From Aquimarina sp. MMG016 (lineage in GTDB: Bacteria; Bacteroidota; Bacteroidia; Flavobacteriales; Flavobacteriaceae): a DNA stretch of 64,000 nt. This document shows, in pieces, positions 53,561 through 62,653 of this stretch. The stretch spans positions 558,001 through 622,000 of the forward strand of contig NZ_JAGJEA010000003.1 in assembly GCF_018100805.1 (NCBI RefSeq), given 5' to 3'. The translations under genes and the position numbers were made by a program. The notes beneath the pieces were generated by a model, which saw only the letters and a program-made list of their open reading frames with translations, was not told the DNA's origin and did no database searches. The stretch's first letter is position 1; every line of letters begins with the position of its first letter.

Positions 53561-55196
53561 AAATAAAGCATACGTTACCCCTTTGAAGGTGGTAAGGGGG
53601 ATGTTTTTCATAATATCTTTGTTTCTGTTATTTGCTGAAGAGGGCTTAGCACAGGTCACAGCAACTATTGATTCAACATCTATTGAAATAGGTGAAGAGA
53701 TTCGATATAAAATGCAGGTCGAAGCAGACTCTACTGAGATTGTGGTTTTTCCTGAGGGACAAACATTCTCTCCTTTAGAAGTAATCGAATCCTATACAAC
53801 GGACACTACCAAAAATGGTAATCGATTCAGCTTGATAAAAGAGTATGCATTAACACAATTTGATTCTGGTCAATATACTATTCCAAGACAGAAAATAGCC
53901 ATTGGTGAGCGTGTGTTTTTTACAGATTCAATGAAGGTTGAGGTACGCGATGTTCTTGTAGATACAACCAAGCAGAAGATGTATGAGATCAAACCTTTGG
54001 TTGAGGTAGATGCTCCTTTAGTGATTAACTGGAAAAAATGGTTGTTATGGATTGGGATTCCTTTGCTGATTTTAGGGCTAATTGCGTTTTTTATCCTTAG
54101 AAGAAAAAAGAAGAAAGCAGCCAAGGAAGAAGAACTTCCTCCGTACGAAAGAGCCATGCTTGCGCTTCAGAAAATTGATGAGTCTCATTTGTTGGAGCAA
54201 GATTCGCATAAAGAGTATTATTCGCAATTAAGTGATACCGCACGTAAGTATATCGATGAAGAAGTATATGATCATGCCATGGAAAGTACGACTGATGAAT
54301 TAATAGAGAGGCTTGATGAAGAAATAAGATCAGGGTCATTAAACCTTGATAAACATACAATTGACGAGCTTAAAACCGTATTGAAAACTGCAGATATGGC
54401 AAAGTTTGCCAAGTCTAAGCCCGATATTGGTACTGCAAAAGCAGATCGTAGTGTTATCGAACGTGTGATCAATGAAACTAAAGAGGCAATTCCGGAACCA
54501 ACAGAAGAAGAATTGCTGGCGGATGAGGAATATCGAAGAACTGCCGCTCTAAAGAAGCAAAGAAAGAAGATAATTTTTGGAAGCATTGCGGGAGTAGGAG
54601 TGATAGCAATTACACTGGGGATATTTATTATTATCAAAGGTTATGATTTGGTTAAGGATACCTTATTAGGCCATCCAACCAAGGAATTAGCAGAGACTGA
54701 ATGGATTTCTAGTGCATATGGATCACCTTCCGTAACCATATCTACTCCAAAGGTGTTAATAAGAAATAACTTTAAACTTACCGAAGAGCAAAAACAAATC
54801 CTAAAAGGAAATGAAACTTTTGTCTATGGTAGTATTTTGAGTAATTTTTATGTTGTGGTAACTACAATGTCGTATCAGAAAGAAACCAAAGTAGACCTTG
54901 AAAAAGCTGTAGAGGGAGTTGTTGGTTATCTCGAAGGCCAAGGGGGTAAGAATATCACTGTAAAAAATGAAGAATATCAAACATTAGGAGGAGCTAAAGG
55001 AATTAAGGTTTTTGGAAACTTTGATGTGAAAAACCCTATTGATAAATACAATAAAAAATGTGAATATATGATGCTGAATTTTGGTGAAAAAGGAGGTTTT
55101 CAGCAGATCACAGTGATTTATGATATTGAGGACCGTTATGCCAAAGATGTTGCGCAGAGAATTATTAATTCAGTTGAACTTAGAACTACCAAATAA
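53535..55196 (+). CDS. Bat-operon membrane protein (BatD-like position, DUF4381-like)
   Basis: 553 residues from ATG 53535, with AAGGGAG 8 bases before it; or 531 from ATG 53601. The first 22 residues (MKNYELRSKNKAYVTPLKVV and two more) are wholly coded by repeat sequence, and a signal peptide (FFIISLFLLFAEEGLAQ) follows, so ATG 53601 may be the true or original start. Then come a periplasmic beta domain (to about 155), a membrane helix (about 165-185), a helical cytoplasmic DUF4381-like domain (about 200-340) and a second membrane helix (about 345-370) with a C-terminal domain. Position and make-up fit the conserved unknown of Bacteroidetes Bat operons. Confidence 0.85.
   Translation: MKNYELRSKNKAYVTPLKVVRGMFFIISLFLLFAEEGLAQVTATIDSTSIEIGEEIRYKMQVEADSTEIVVFPEGQTFSPLEVIESYTTDTTKNGNRFSLIKEYALTQFDSGQYTIPRQKIAIGERVFFTDSMKVEVRDVLVDTTKQKMYEIKPLVEVDAPLVINWKKWLLWIGIPLLILGLIAFFILRRKKKKAAKEEELPPYERAMLALQKIDESHLLEQDSHKEYYSQLSDTARKYIDEEVYDHAMESTTDELIERLDEEIRSGSLNLDKHTIDELKTVLKTADMAKFAKSKPDIGTAKADRSVIERVINETKEAIPEPTEEELLADEEYRRTAALKKQRKKIIFGSIAGVGVIAITLGIFIIIKGYDLVKDTLLGHPTKELAETEWISSAYGSPSVTISTPKVLIRNNFKLTEEQKQILKGNETFVYGSILSNFYVVVTTMSYQKETKVDLEKAVEGVVGYLEGQGGKNITVKNEEYQTLGGAKGIKVFGNFDVKNPIDKYNKKCEYMMLNFGEKGGFQQITVIYDIEDRYAKDVAQRIINSVELRTTK
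53577..53603 (+). repeat. Dispersed C4/G5 repeat (copy 2)
   Basis: Agrees at 22 of 27 positions with 16167-16193, including the closing G5-ATG. Here it lies inside an open frame and supplies an ATG at 53601 that could be a start codon. Confidence 0.7.
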
Positions 55197-55198
55197 CC

Positions 55199-56203
55199 AT
55201 GTTTGAAAATTTTACATTTGAGAGCCCACAGTTTTTTTGGTTGTTTTTACTGCTGCCTTTAGCAGTAGCATGGTTTATTTTGAAAAGAAATAGACAACAG
55301 GCAGAATTAAAAATATCCAGTGTTAAAGGGTTTAAGATATCCGGTAGCTGGTTGACTAAGCTTAAACCTATATTGTTTTTATTAAGGCTGGTTGCATTAG
55401 CCTTGATCATAACCGCTTTGGCAAGACCAAGGACGGTGGATGTATCTACTAAAACTAAAACCACTAAAGGTATTGATATCGTAATGTCTATTGATGTTTC
55501 TGCGAGTATGTTAGCAAAGGATCTAAGACCAAATCGTCTGGAAGCTTTAAAGAAAGTTGCTGCAGAATTTATAAAAGACCGACCTAATGACCGTATTGGT
55601 TTAGTAGTTTATGCGGGAGAAAGCTTTACCAAAACACCAATTACTAGTGACAAGTCAATTGTGCTAAGCGCTATGAATGATGTACGCTATGATAATGTTC
55701 TGGAAAATGGAACTGCAATTGGTATGGGGCTGGCAACCTCTGTAAATAGGCTTAAAGATAGTAAGGCGAAGAGTAAAGTAATCATTCTACTTACTGATGG
55801 CTCTAACAATGCAGGATTTATAGACCCTAAAATAGCTTCAGAATTGGCTGTTGAATATGGTATCAAAGCCTATACCATCGGCTTAGGTACAAATGGTATG
55901 GCATTAACTCCAGTGGCGATTTTACCCAATGGTTCTTTTCAGTATGGAAGATCTAGGGTAGAAATTGATGAAGAACTATTAAAAGAAATTGCTAAAGTTA
56001 CAGGAGGCAAATACTTCCGTGCTACGGACAATAAAAAACTGGAACAGATATACGAAGAAATTGATAAGTTAGAGAAGACGGATGTAGAAGAGTTTAAATT
56101 CTATAATTATGAAGAAAAATTCAGATCACTGGTGTTATTAGCAGGTTTTCTGATTTTTGTAGAATTTTTGTTGAGGTATACTGTTTTTAGAAGTTTTATA
56201 TAA
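55199..56203 (+). CDS. batA: BatA, von Willebrand factor A protein
   Basis: 334 residues: two N-terminal membrane helices (about 10-28, 55-75), a von Willebrand A domain with complete MIDAS site (DVSAS near 99-103, TPIT, and LTDGSNN near 197-203), and a C-terminal membrane helix (about 305-325). It is the first of two such proteins in the operon and by family knowledge forms a membrane complex with BatB. A flavodoxin-like gene separates it from batB by one gene. Confidence 0.94.
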   Translation: MFENFTFESPQFFWLFLLLPLAVAWFILKRNRQQAELKISSVKGFKISGSWLTKLKPILFLLRLVALALIITALARPRTVDVSTKTKTTKGIDIVMSIDVSASMLAKDLRPNRLEALKKVAAEFIKDRPNDRIGLVVYAGESFTKTPITSDKSIVLSAMNDVRYDNVLENGTAIGMGLATSVNRLKDSKAKSKVIILLTDGSNNAGFIDPKIASELAVEYGIKAYTIGLGTNGMALTPVAILPNGSFQYGRSRVEIDEELLKEIAKVTGGKYFRATDNKKLEQIYEEIDKLEKTDVEEFKFYNYEEKFRSLVLLAGFLIFVEFLLRYTVFRSFI

Positions 56204-56205
56204 AT

Positions 56206-56727
56206 ATGAATAAAGGAATCATTATACAAGCTAGCTCCAGAAGTAATGGAGACACGTCTAAAGTTGTAGCTTATTTAAAAGACATGACTGGCTTTGAATT
56301 TGTTGATTTAAATCAAAAAGAAATTGGGCATTACGATTATGATTTTAAGAATGTAGATGATGATTTTAACTTTTTATTCAAAGGATTAGTCCAAAATTAT
56401 GATACTATAGTGTTTGCAACTCCAATCTATTGGTATACTATGAGTGGATTGATGAAAGTTTTTTTGGATCGAATATCAGATTTTCTGAAAAATGAAAAGG
56501 ATTATGGCCGAATGCTAAGAGGAAAGAATATGGCTGTTGTAAGCTGCAGTAATGATAATGATCTGCCGGATAAGTTTAACTTACCTTTTTCTAGAAGTGC
56601 AGATTATTTAGGAATGAACTATGCAGGAGATATACATACATGGGTTAATAATGGAGAACTTCCTATGGAAGTAAAAGAAAAGATAAATGCATTTGCATTA
56701 AAAATAAAGAATAAGATAGAAGCATAA
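56206..56727 (+). CDS. Flavodoxin-fold NAD(P)H-dependent reductase inside Bat operon
   Basis: 173 residues. The phosphate-binding loop for FMN is QASSRSNGDTSKV at 8-20, followed by the ATPIYWYTMSGLMKVFLDRI segment that lines the flavin. This is the NADPH-dependent FMN reductase/flavodoxin-like family. It starts 2 bases after batA and ends 7 bases before batB, so it is fully within the transcript. Bat operons as I know them run batA-batB directly, so this gene is a lineage-specific insertion; a redox role in aerotolerance would fit, but that is inference. Confidence 0.9.
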   Translation: MNKGIIIQASSRSNGDTSKVVAYLKDMTGFEFVDLNQKEIGHYDYDFKNVDDDFNFLFKGLVQNYDTIVFATPIYWYTMSGLMKVFLDRISDFLKNEKDYGRMLRGKNMAVVSCSNDNDLPDKFNLPFSRSADYLGMNYAGDIHTWVNNGELPMEVKEKINAFALKIKNKIEA

Positions 56728-56734
56728 TTATAAT

Positions 56735-57769
56735 ATGTACTTATTAGAAGAAAAAATATATTTCTGGTTGTTATTGGGTATTCCGGTACTGATACTACTA
56801 TTTTTAGGAGTTTTAGTTTGGAAAAAAACCACTCAGAAGAAATTTGCGGATAAAGATCTGCTAAAAAAACTAAGCCCAAATCAGTCGATTTTTAAATCTA
56901 TTCTAAAAATCATTGTGATTAGTTTAGCCTTGGCTTGTTTTGTGGTAGCCTTGGTGAACCCAAAAGTGGGTACAAAGCTAGAGACCGTGAAACGCGAAGG
57001 CGTAGATGTGGTATTTGCCATTGATGTATCAAGAAGTATGCTGGCAGAAGACATTGCACCTAATCGATTAGAGAAATCTAAACAATTAGTAACACAGATC
57101 ATTAACAATTTGGCAAGTGACCGCATTGGGATCATTGCTTATGCAGGCAGTGCATATCCTCAGTTGCCAATTACCACAGATTATGCATCCGGTAAGATGT
57201 TCTTGCAGTCCATGAATACAGATATGCTATCTTCTCAAGGAACTGCCATTAATGAGGCGATTGAGTTAGCAAAAACCTATTATAACGACGAAGAACAGAC
57301 TAATCGAGTATTATTTTTGATTAGTGATGGAGAAGACCACGAAGGAAATACAACGACTATTGCAGAAGAAGCGGCCAAAGAAGGAATCAAGATTTTTACC
57401 ATTGGAGTAGGAACTGAAAAAGGAAACCCAATACCGATTAAACGCAACGGAATTGTACAAGCGTATAAGAAAAATAGTCAGGGAGAGACAGTAATTACTA
57501 AATTAAACCCGACAACTTTGCAGGAAATTGCCAATGAAGCAAATGGCACATACATTGATGGTAGAAGTACGAGTGCTGTTGTAGAAGAAGTAACTGAAAT
57601 TCTACAGAATATGGATAAAAAAGAATTCGAAGCCAAGCAATTTGCAGATTTCAAAGATCAGTTCCAGTGGTTTCTAATGGCGGGATTATTATTGTTGTTT
57701 TTAGATATTTTCTTATTAGAAAGAAAAACATTGTGGGTAAAAAAATTAAACCTGTTTAATGAGCAGTAA
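56735..57769 (+). CDS. batB: BatB, von Willebrand factor A protein
   Basis: 344 residues with two N-terminal membrane helices (about 9-27, 55-73), a von Willebrand A domain with MIDAS residues (AIDVSRSM near 94-101, ISDGEDHEGN near 196-205) and a C-terminal membrane helix (about 310-330). Like BatA it likely binds a metal-dependent partner through this site. The batC start follows after 1 base. Confidence 0.95.
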   Translation: MYLLEEKIYFWLLLGIPVLILLFLGVLVWKKTTQKKFADKDLLKKLSPNQSIFKSILKIIVISLALACFVVALVNPKVGTKLETVKREGVDVVFAIDVSRSMLAEDIAPNRLEKSKQLVTQIINNLASDRIGIIAYAGSAYPQLPITTDYASGKMFLQSMNTDMLSSQGTAINEAIELAKTYYNDEEQTNRVLFLISDGEDHEGNTTTIAEEAAKEGIKIFTIGVGTEKGNPIPIKRNGIVQAYKKNSQGETVITKLNPTTLQEIANEANGTYIDGRSTSAVVEEVTEILQNMDKKEFEAKQFADFKDQFQWFLMAGLLLLFLDIFLLERKTLWVKKLNLFNEQ

Positions 57770-57770
57770 G

Positions 57771-58667
57771 ATGAAGAGATATTTAATAATTATACTTTGT
57801 TTTCAGTTTGGGATTACCTTTTCTCAGGAGAAAGATCTAGAGAAAGATATTGCTGAAGCTAAACAATATGTAGCTACAGGAAATGAAATGTTAATCAAAG
57901 ATGGTAATTTTCCTAAAGCTGAAGGAGAATATAGAAAGGCGATAGCAAAGAATCCTGTAGATGCTACGGCAAAGTATAATTTGGCAAACGCCTATTATAA
58001 TTCTGAAAAATATGATGAGGCTACAGAGCGATATATAGAAACGGCAAAAATAGCAACCACCAAAACCGAAAAACACAAAGCCTTCCATAACCAGGGTAAT
58101 ACCTTTATGGAACAAAAAAAATATAAAGAAGCTGTAGATGCATATAAAAATGCATTGCGTAATAATCCTAAGGATGATGAGACTCGTTATAATTTGGCTT
58201 TAGCCAAAAAAATGCTTGAACAACAACAGCAGGAGAATGATCAGAACAAAGATCAGGATAAGGATAATAAAGACGAGAACAAGGATCAAGATAAAGATAA
58301 CAAAGACCAGGAAGGAGATAACAAGGACGATAAAAAAGACGAGGGCGAAGAGGAAAAGAAAGATAAAGAAGGCGATCAAAAGGATAAAGGAGATCAAGGA
58401 GAAGATAAAGAGGATAAGGAAGGCGAAGAAGAAAAAGATGAAAAAGGAGAGCCTAAGGATGAAGAGGATAAAAACAAGGATCAAAAAGAAGGAGAAGGTA
58501 AGCCTGAAGATCAGAAACAACAGCCACAGCAGGTTCAGGGGCAATTATCTCCTCAGCAGGTAAAAAGCCTTCTGGAAGCTATGAATAATGAAGAAAAGAA
58601 GGTTCAGGACAAAATAAATGCTAAAAAAGTAAAAGGAACAAAGACCAGAACCGATAAAGATTGGTAG
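57771..58667 (+). CDS. batC: BatC, TPR protein with charged low-complexity tail
   Basis: 298 residues from ATG 57771 (a start at 57759 overlaps batB and only adds four residues). Signal peptide (about 1-18), two or three TPR units (about 20-145: ATAKYNLANAYYNSEKYDEA; HNQGNTFMEQKKYKEAVDAY), then about 100 residues of almost pure D, E, K, Q, N and G repeats, and a short C-terminal segment (LSPQQVKSLLEAMNNEE). The charged stretch is likely an extended periplasmic spacer. In BatC homologues it is often Lys/Glu-rich. Confidence 0.92.
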   Translation: MKRYLIIILCFQFGITFSQEKDLEKDIAEAKQYVATGNEMLIKDGNFPKAEGEYRKAIAKNPVDATAKYNLANAYYNSEKYDEATERYIETAKIATTKTEKHKAFHNQGNTFMEQKKYKEAVDAYKNALRNNPKDDETRYNLALAKKMLEQQQQENDQNKDQDKDNKDENKDQDKDNKDQEGDNKDDKKDEGEEEKKDKEGDQKDKGDQGEDKEDKEGEEEKDEKGEPKDEEDKNKDQKEGEGKPEDQKQQPQQVQGQLSPQQVKSLLEAMNNEEKKVQDKINAKKVKGTKTRTDKDW

Positions 58668-58676
58668 TAAATTATT

Positions 58677-58739
58677 AATTCTGCGAAGACGGAATTCTGT
58701 TAATATAATGAGATATATTTCCACCAAAGTGGAAATGAC
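58677..58739. repeat. Two-hairpin dispersed repeat between batC and batD
   Basis: Hairpin 1, AATTCTG/CGGAATT with loop CGAAGA, at 58677-58696 (one G-T pair). Hairpin 2, TTTCCAC/GTGGAAA with loop CAAA, at 58718-58735, followed by TGACA. This two-hairpin form with GCGAAG near the centre of the first and a GGAAATGACA end is a dispersed element of flavobacterial genomes as I recall. It sits in the batC-batD gap. Confidence 0.7.
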
Positions 58740-58754
58740 ACAAAAGACATTGTG

Positions 58755-60521
58755 ATGAAATTAAAATTAATTCTTCTTACCGTATGCATTGCTTTTTCAC
58801 AGCTTGCTATGGCTCAGGTGAAGTTTGAGGCCAAAGTAAGTAAGAAAAGACTGGGAGTGAACGAGAGGTTGCGTGTAGATTTTGAGATGAATAAGGACGG
58901 AGATAATTTTACTCCTCCTAGCTTTACAGGGTTTAAAGTTGTGGGAGGACCTAATCAGTCCATTAGTAATTCCTGGATCAATGGTAAGAGATCTTATGCC
59001 AAAACGTTCAGTTATTTTTTGTCTCCAACACGTAGAGGTAAATTTACGATAAAACAAGCTTCTATTGAGATCGATGGACAGCTCTATAAAACTCTACCGG
59101 TTACGGTAGAGGTAACTGCAGCAGTTGATAAACCTAAGGATGGTAATAATAGTGATTTTGTTGCCAGTGAAAATTTACATTTGGTTGCCGAGGTTTCTAA
59201 AGCTGATCCTTACCTTAATGAGGCTATTACTGTAGTGTATAAGTTATATGTGAGTGAACGAATTAGTGTAAGTAATTGGAGAGAAATGGATAGCCCTAAA
59301 TACAGTGATTTCTGGAGTCAGGCTATCGATATGAAACAACTCAAAATCGAGAACGGACAGTATAAAGGAGAACGATATCGATTCGTAGTGTTACGTAAAA
59401 CTGTCTTATATCCGCAGAAAACAGGTAAGTTAAATATAGAACCGTTAACCTTATCTATTTCAGTAGATGTTCCTACAAACAGACGAGATATTTTTGGAGG
59501 AAGATTATATTCTACGGTCAATAAAACTGTTGCAGCCGGTAATAGGACAATCAATGTGAAACCTTTACCAATTCAAGGAAAACCTGATGATTTCTCTGGA
59601 GCTGTGGGTTCTTTTGATTTTAAGGTAGTACCCAATAAAACATCACTAGACGCAACAGAATCTTTAGAAGCTAAAGTTTTAGTTTCGGGTAACGGAAATT
59701 TAAAATTATTTGATCTTCCTAAGTTAAATGTACCAAGCGGATTAGAACAATATGAACCAGAACATACCGAAAGAGTGAGAACCAACCTTACTGGTATGAG
59801 CGGAAACATCTCCGACACTTATACTTTAGTTCCACAGTATAAAGGTAAATATCCAATACCGCCAATTTCGTTCTCATATTTTGATTTAAAAACTGAAAGT
59901 TATAAAAGAGTCACTTCTGATGAAATTGTAATTAATGTCAAAACTGGGCCTGATGGGGGAAATGTTGTTACAACATCGGAAGCGAGCGGAACAGGAAAAA
60001 AACAAGTTACGCAAACCGGAAGCCAATTCAGGTTTTTAAAATTGAATGCTGATCTTCAACCTATAACCAAAGAACATTTCTTTAAATCCACAGCATATTG
60101 GGTGGCATTAACAGCACCGCTATTAGCAATTCCATTGTTTTTGTTCTTCGGGAAGAGAAGAGAAGAGAGAAGAAGTGATATCAGCGGTAACCGAATCCGA
60201 AAAGCAGATAAACTAGCCCGAAAATATCTTTCCGAGGCTAAAAAGAATTTGGGTAATCAAAAAGAGTTCTATATTGCTATGGAACGAGCTTTACATAATT
60301 ATCTTAAGGCAAAATTGCATATCCAAACCAGTGAAATGAGTAAGGATAGAATTCAGCGTTTGTTAAAAGAAAAAGAAGTAGAAGATGCAGTAGCAATAGA
60401 GTTTATTGCTTTATTAGAAAGTTGCGAATTTGCTAGGTATACGCCATCGTCAACATCGGCGATGCAACAGGATTATGATAAAGCTTCTAGGGTAATAGCT
60501 TCAATTGACAGACAATTGTAA
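58755..60521 (+). CDS. batD: BatD, oxygen-tolerance protein
   Basis: 588 residues from ATG 58755. A signal peptide (about 1-20, ending AMAQ) leads to a large periplasmic part of repeated beta-sandwich domains (KFEAKVSKKRLGVNERLRVD; FKVVPNKTSLDATESLEAKV), a membrane helix (about 450-470), and a cytoplasmic helical tail that resembles the helical part of the other Bat membrane protein (KNLGNQKEFYIAMERALHNY). The BatD family is needed for the Bat complex. It ends directly before batE without a gap. Confidence 0.93.
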   Translation: MKLKLILLTVCIAFSQLAMAQVKFEAKVSKKRLGVNERLRVDFEMNKDGDNFTPPSFTGFKVVGGPNQSISNSWINGKRSYAKTFSYFLSPTRRGKFTIKQASIEIDGQLYKTLPVTVEVTAAVDKPKDGNNSDFVASENLHLVAEVSKADPYLNEAITVVYKLYVSERISVSNWREMDSPKYSDFWSQAIDMKQLKIENGQYKGERYRFVVLRKTVLYPQKTGKLNIEPLTLSISVDVPTNRRDIFGGRLYSTVNKTVAAGNRTINVKPLPIQGKPDDFSGAVGSFDFKVVPNKTSLDATESLEAKVLVSGNGNLKLFDLPKLNVPSGLEQYEPEHTERVRTNLTGMSGNISDTYTLVPQYKGKYPIPPISFSYFDLKTESYKRVTSDEIVINVKTGPDGGNVVTTSEASGTGKKQVTQTGSQFRFLKLNADLQPITKEHFFKSTAYWVALTAPLLAIPLFLFFGKRREERRSDISGNRIRKADKLARKYLSEAKKNLGNQKEFYIAMERALHNYLKAKLHIQTSEMSKDRIQRLLKEKEVEDAVAIEFIALLESCEFARYTPSSTSAMQQDYDKASRVIASIDRQL

Positions 60522-61283
60522 ATGGATAGAAAAGTGAAAAAGATATTACAGATATTTATTCTTTTAATAGCGAGTATAGGTTTTGCTCAGCAGGATGTAA
60601 CTTTTGATAAGGCAAATAAACTCTATAATCAAGACAAGTACCAAGAAGCAATAGATGCGTATAAATCGATTTTGGATGCCGGTCAAGAATCAGCTTCTTT
60701 ATATTATAACTTAGGTAATGCTAATTATAAATTAAGTAATATTGGACCAAGTATCTATTATTACGAAAAAGCGTTAGAATTATCTCCTGGAGATGAAGAT
60801 GTTAAGAACAATTTGGCTTTTGCCCAAAATGCTACTATAGATGCTATAGATGTAATTCCTGAAGGTTTTATATCCCGTACAATCAATGGATTTACTAATA
60901 TGCTTAGTTTTGATGGTTGGGCCTGGATATCTGTAATATGTATGCTACTATTTGTAATACTATTCATTCTCTACTATACCGCTCAGATTTCATCCAGAAA
61001 AAGACTATTCTTTATTAGTTCTTGGTTAATATTAGCTGTGGGTTTAATGGGTATCGTATTTGGATTTAGGCAATACGATCTTATCCAAAATAATCAATAT
61101 GCTATCATATTTGCTCAGGAAACTATTATTAAAAGTGAACCGAATCTTAGAAGTGAAGAAGTATTCGAACTACACGAAGGAACTAAAGTACAGGTTACAG
61201 AAACTGTAAATGATTGGAAAAAAATCAAGTTGGCGGATGGAAAAATAGGTTGGATTCCTGCAGCTGATCTTAAGGAGTTATAG
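60522..61283 (+). CDS. batE: BatE, TPR and SH3 domain protein
   Basis: 253 residues. Signal peptide (about 1-22), two TPR units (about 25-95: KANKLYNQDKYQEAIDAYKS; YYNLGNANYKLSNIGPSIYY), two membrane helices (about 130-150 and 158-178) and a C-terminal SH3-like domain (about 193-253: IKSEPNLRSEEVFELHEGTK, then WKKIKLADGKIGWIPAADL). It closes the Bat operon and is convergent with the DUF418 gene, 2 bases apart. Confidence 0.92.
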   Translation: MDRKVKKILQIFILLIASIGFAQQDVTFDKANKLYNQDKYQEAIDAYKSILDAGQESASLYYNLGNANYKLSNIGPSIYYYEKALELSPGDEDVKNNLAFAQNATIDAIDVIPEGFISRTINGFTNMLSFDGWAWISVICMLLFVILFILYYTAQISSRKRLFFISSWLILAVGLMGIVFGFRQYDLIQNNQYAIIFAQETIIKSEPNLRSEEVFELHEGTKVQVTETVNDWKKIKLADGKIGWIPAADLKEL

Positions 61284-61285
61284 GT

Positions 61286-62491
61286 TTATTTTTTTAAAGG
61301 CTGTATCTTACCTATTGTAGTACATCTCCATATCCATTCTAATGGCCCATACCTAAAATAATGTAACCATACCCTACTACCAATGGTTTGCAGGCTTATA
61401 AGAACAATAGCTATAATTACAAGGTATGAGACGCGTATTTTTCCTAGATATCCAAGTCCCCATCCAAATAATATAAAAGTTCCGATTATGGATTGAAGGA
61501 TATAATTGGTAAGAGCCATTCTTCCATAAGGAGCAAAAAAGGACAAGATCTTATTCCCACGATTCTTTTGATATAACAATATAAAACTACACAAGATGAT
61601 AGCAGTCAGACAGATATTTGACCAGTCATACGCATTTATAGCTATTACATGTAACCAATGTTTAAAATCAACGGGCTGTGGAGATAAAGCAAATACTCCA
61701 CCTGTAATGATTAGAGCTATAACAAAAAATAAAATAGACCACCTAAGCCAATTCTTTATTTTCGGAATGTATTCCTGTACTTTTTCAAAAAGACTGATTT
61801 TACCTAACCAAAGCCCAATTAAAAAATAACCATAGGTTAAGTAGAACCTAGCAAAAAAACCAACCTGAAAATCCATCTTTTGAAGCATTCCGATTCTTGC
61901 ATTGGCTGAGAAAACTTCTCCAATACTTCCTTCTTTAAGAGTGCGTATATAGGATGTATTGAATTCACTGTTTGCGTCCATAAAAGAAGGTAAACCAAAA
62001 GCACTTTCGGATCCAAAAATACTAAATGAAATAAACCTTGGAACACTGACCAGCATTAACCCTGCAACTAATAATATCCATGTATTTTTAATTCGATAAA
62101 ATGGAATCAAAAAAGGAGCTAATAGAGCATAAATAGTAAGAATATCTCCTTTATAAAATAGATGATGGGTATATCCAATGAGCAACAATAAAAATGACCT
62201 CCAAAGAAATCGTTTGGAATAGTTTTTACCTTTATTTGATGTAGATTCCATTTGTATAAAAAAACTAAGCCCGAATAATATGGAGAAAAGGGCAAAGAAT
62301 TTACCAATAATCAAAAAACCGATAATACCTTGAAAGATTTGATCTAAGATCCCATTGGTTACTTCCATCAATCCATCTGGTGGAGGAGAAGCAATGTATT
62401 GTTCGGTCATATGAACTAGTGCAACACCACCTAATGCAAACCCTCTTAGAGCATCAATGATTACTATTCTATGTGAAGGATTCTTTTCCAA
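61286..62491 (-). CDS. DUF418 family membrane protein
   Basis: 401 residues with ten or so membrane helices. The opening RIVIIDALRGFALGGVALVH and the C-terminal block FFAPYGRMALTNYILQSIIG, ending in YFRYGPLEWIWR, are the two conserved parts of DUF418 proteins, distant relatives of acyltransferase-3 enzymes. TTG at 62491 is taken as start because the next ATG would remove half of the first conserved helix. A weak TATCTTTA box at 62499-62506 is only a few bases upstream, so a leaderless message is possible. Confidence 0.9.
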   Translation of the reverse strand: MEKNPSHRIVIIDALRGFALGGVALVHMTEQYIASPPPDGLMEVTNGILDQIFQGIIGFLIIGKFFALFSILFGLSFFIQMESTSNKGKNYSKRFLWRSFLLLLIGYTHHLFYKGDILTIYALLAPFLIPFYRIKNTWILLVAGLMLVSVPRFISFSIFGSESAFGLPSFMDANSEFNTSYIRTLKEGSIGEVFSANARIGMLQKMDFQVGFFARFYLTYGYFLIGLWLGKISLFEKVQEYIPKIKNWLRWSILFFVIALIITGGVFALSPQPVDFKHWLHVIAINAYDWSNICLTAIILCSFILLYQKNRGNKILSFFAPYGRMALTNYILQSIIGTFILFGWGLGYLGKIRVSYLVIIAIVLISLQTIGSRVWLHYFRYGPLEWIWRCTTIGKIQPLKK

Positions 62492-62653
62492 ACTATAATA
62501 AAGATAATACTTTAGTCGGAATGTTACAGGATTAGAAAAGTGACTGATACTAAACTTTGTTTAAAATTCCCAGTCGTTTCACTAATTTTACAATTCATTT
62601 AACAAGATTTGAAAGTAATACTGTTATTTTAGCGTTTCTAATTTATATTAAGA

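Noticed and set aside
54097-54637. Overlapping minus-strand frames opposite the Bat membrane protein gene
   Set aside because: Shadow frames with biased serine/isoleucine content and no promoter or ribosome site.
58200-58544. Long hydrophobic frame on the minus strand opposite batC
   Set aside because: It is the complement of the Lys/Glu/Asp-rich repeat region of batC; its run of F, L and I residues is produced by that codon pattern and has no start signals.
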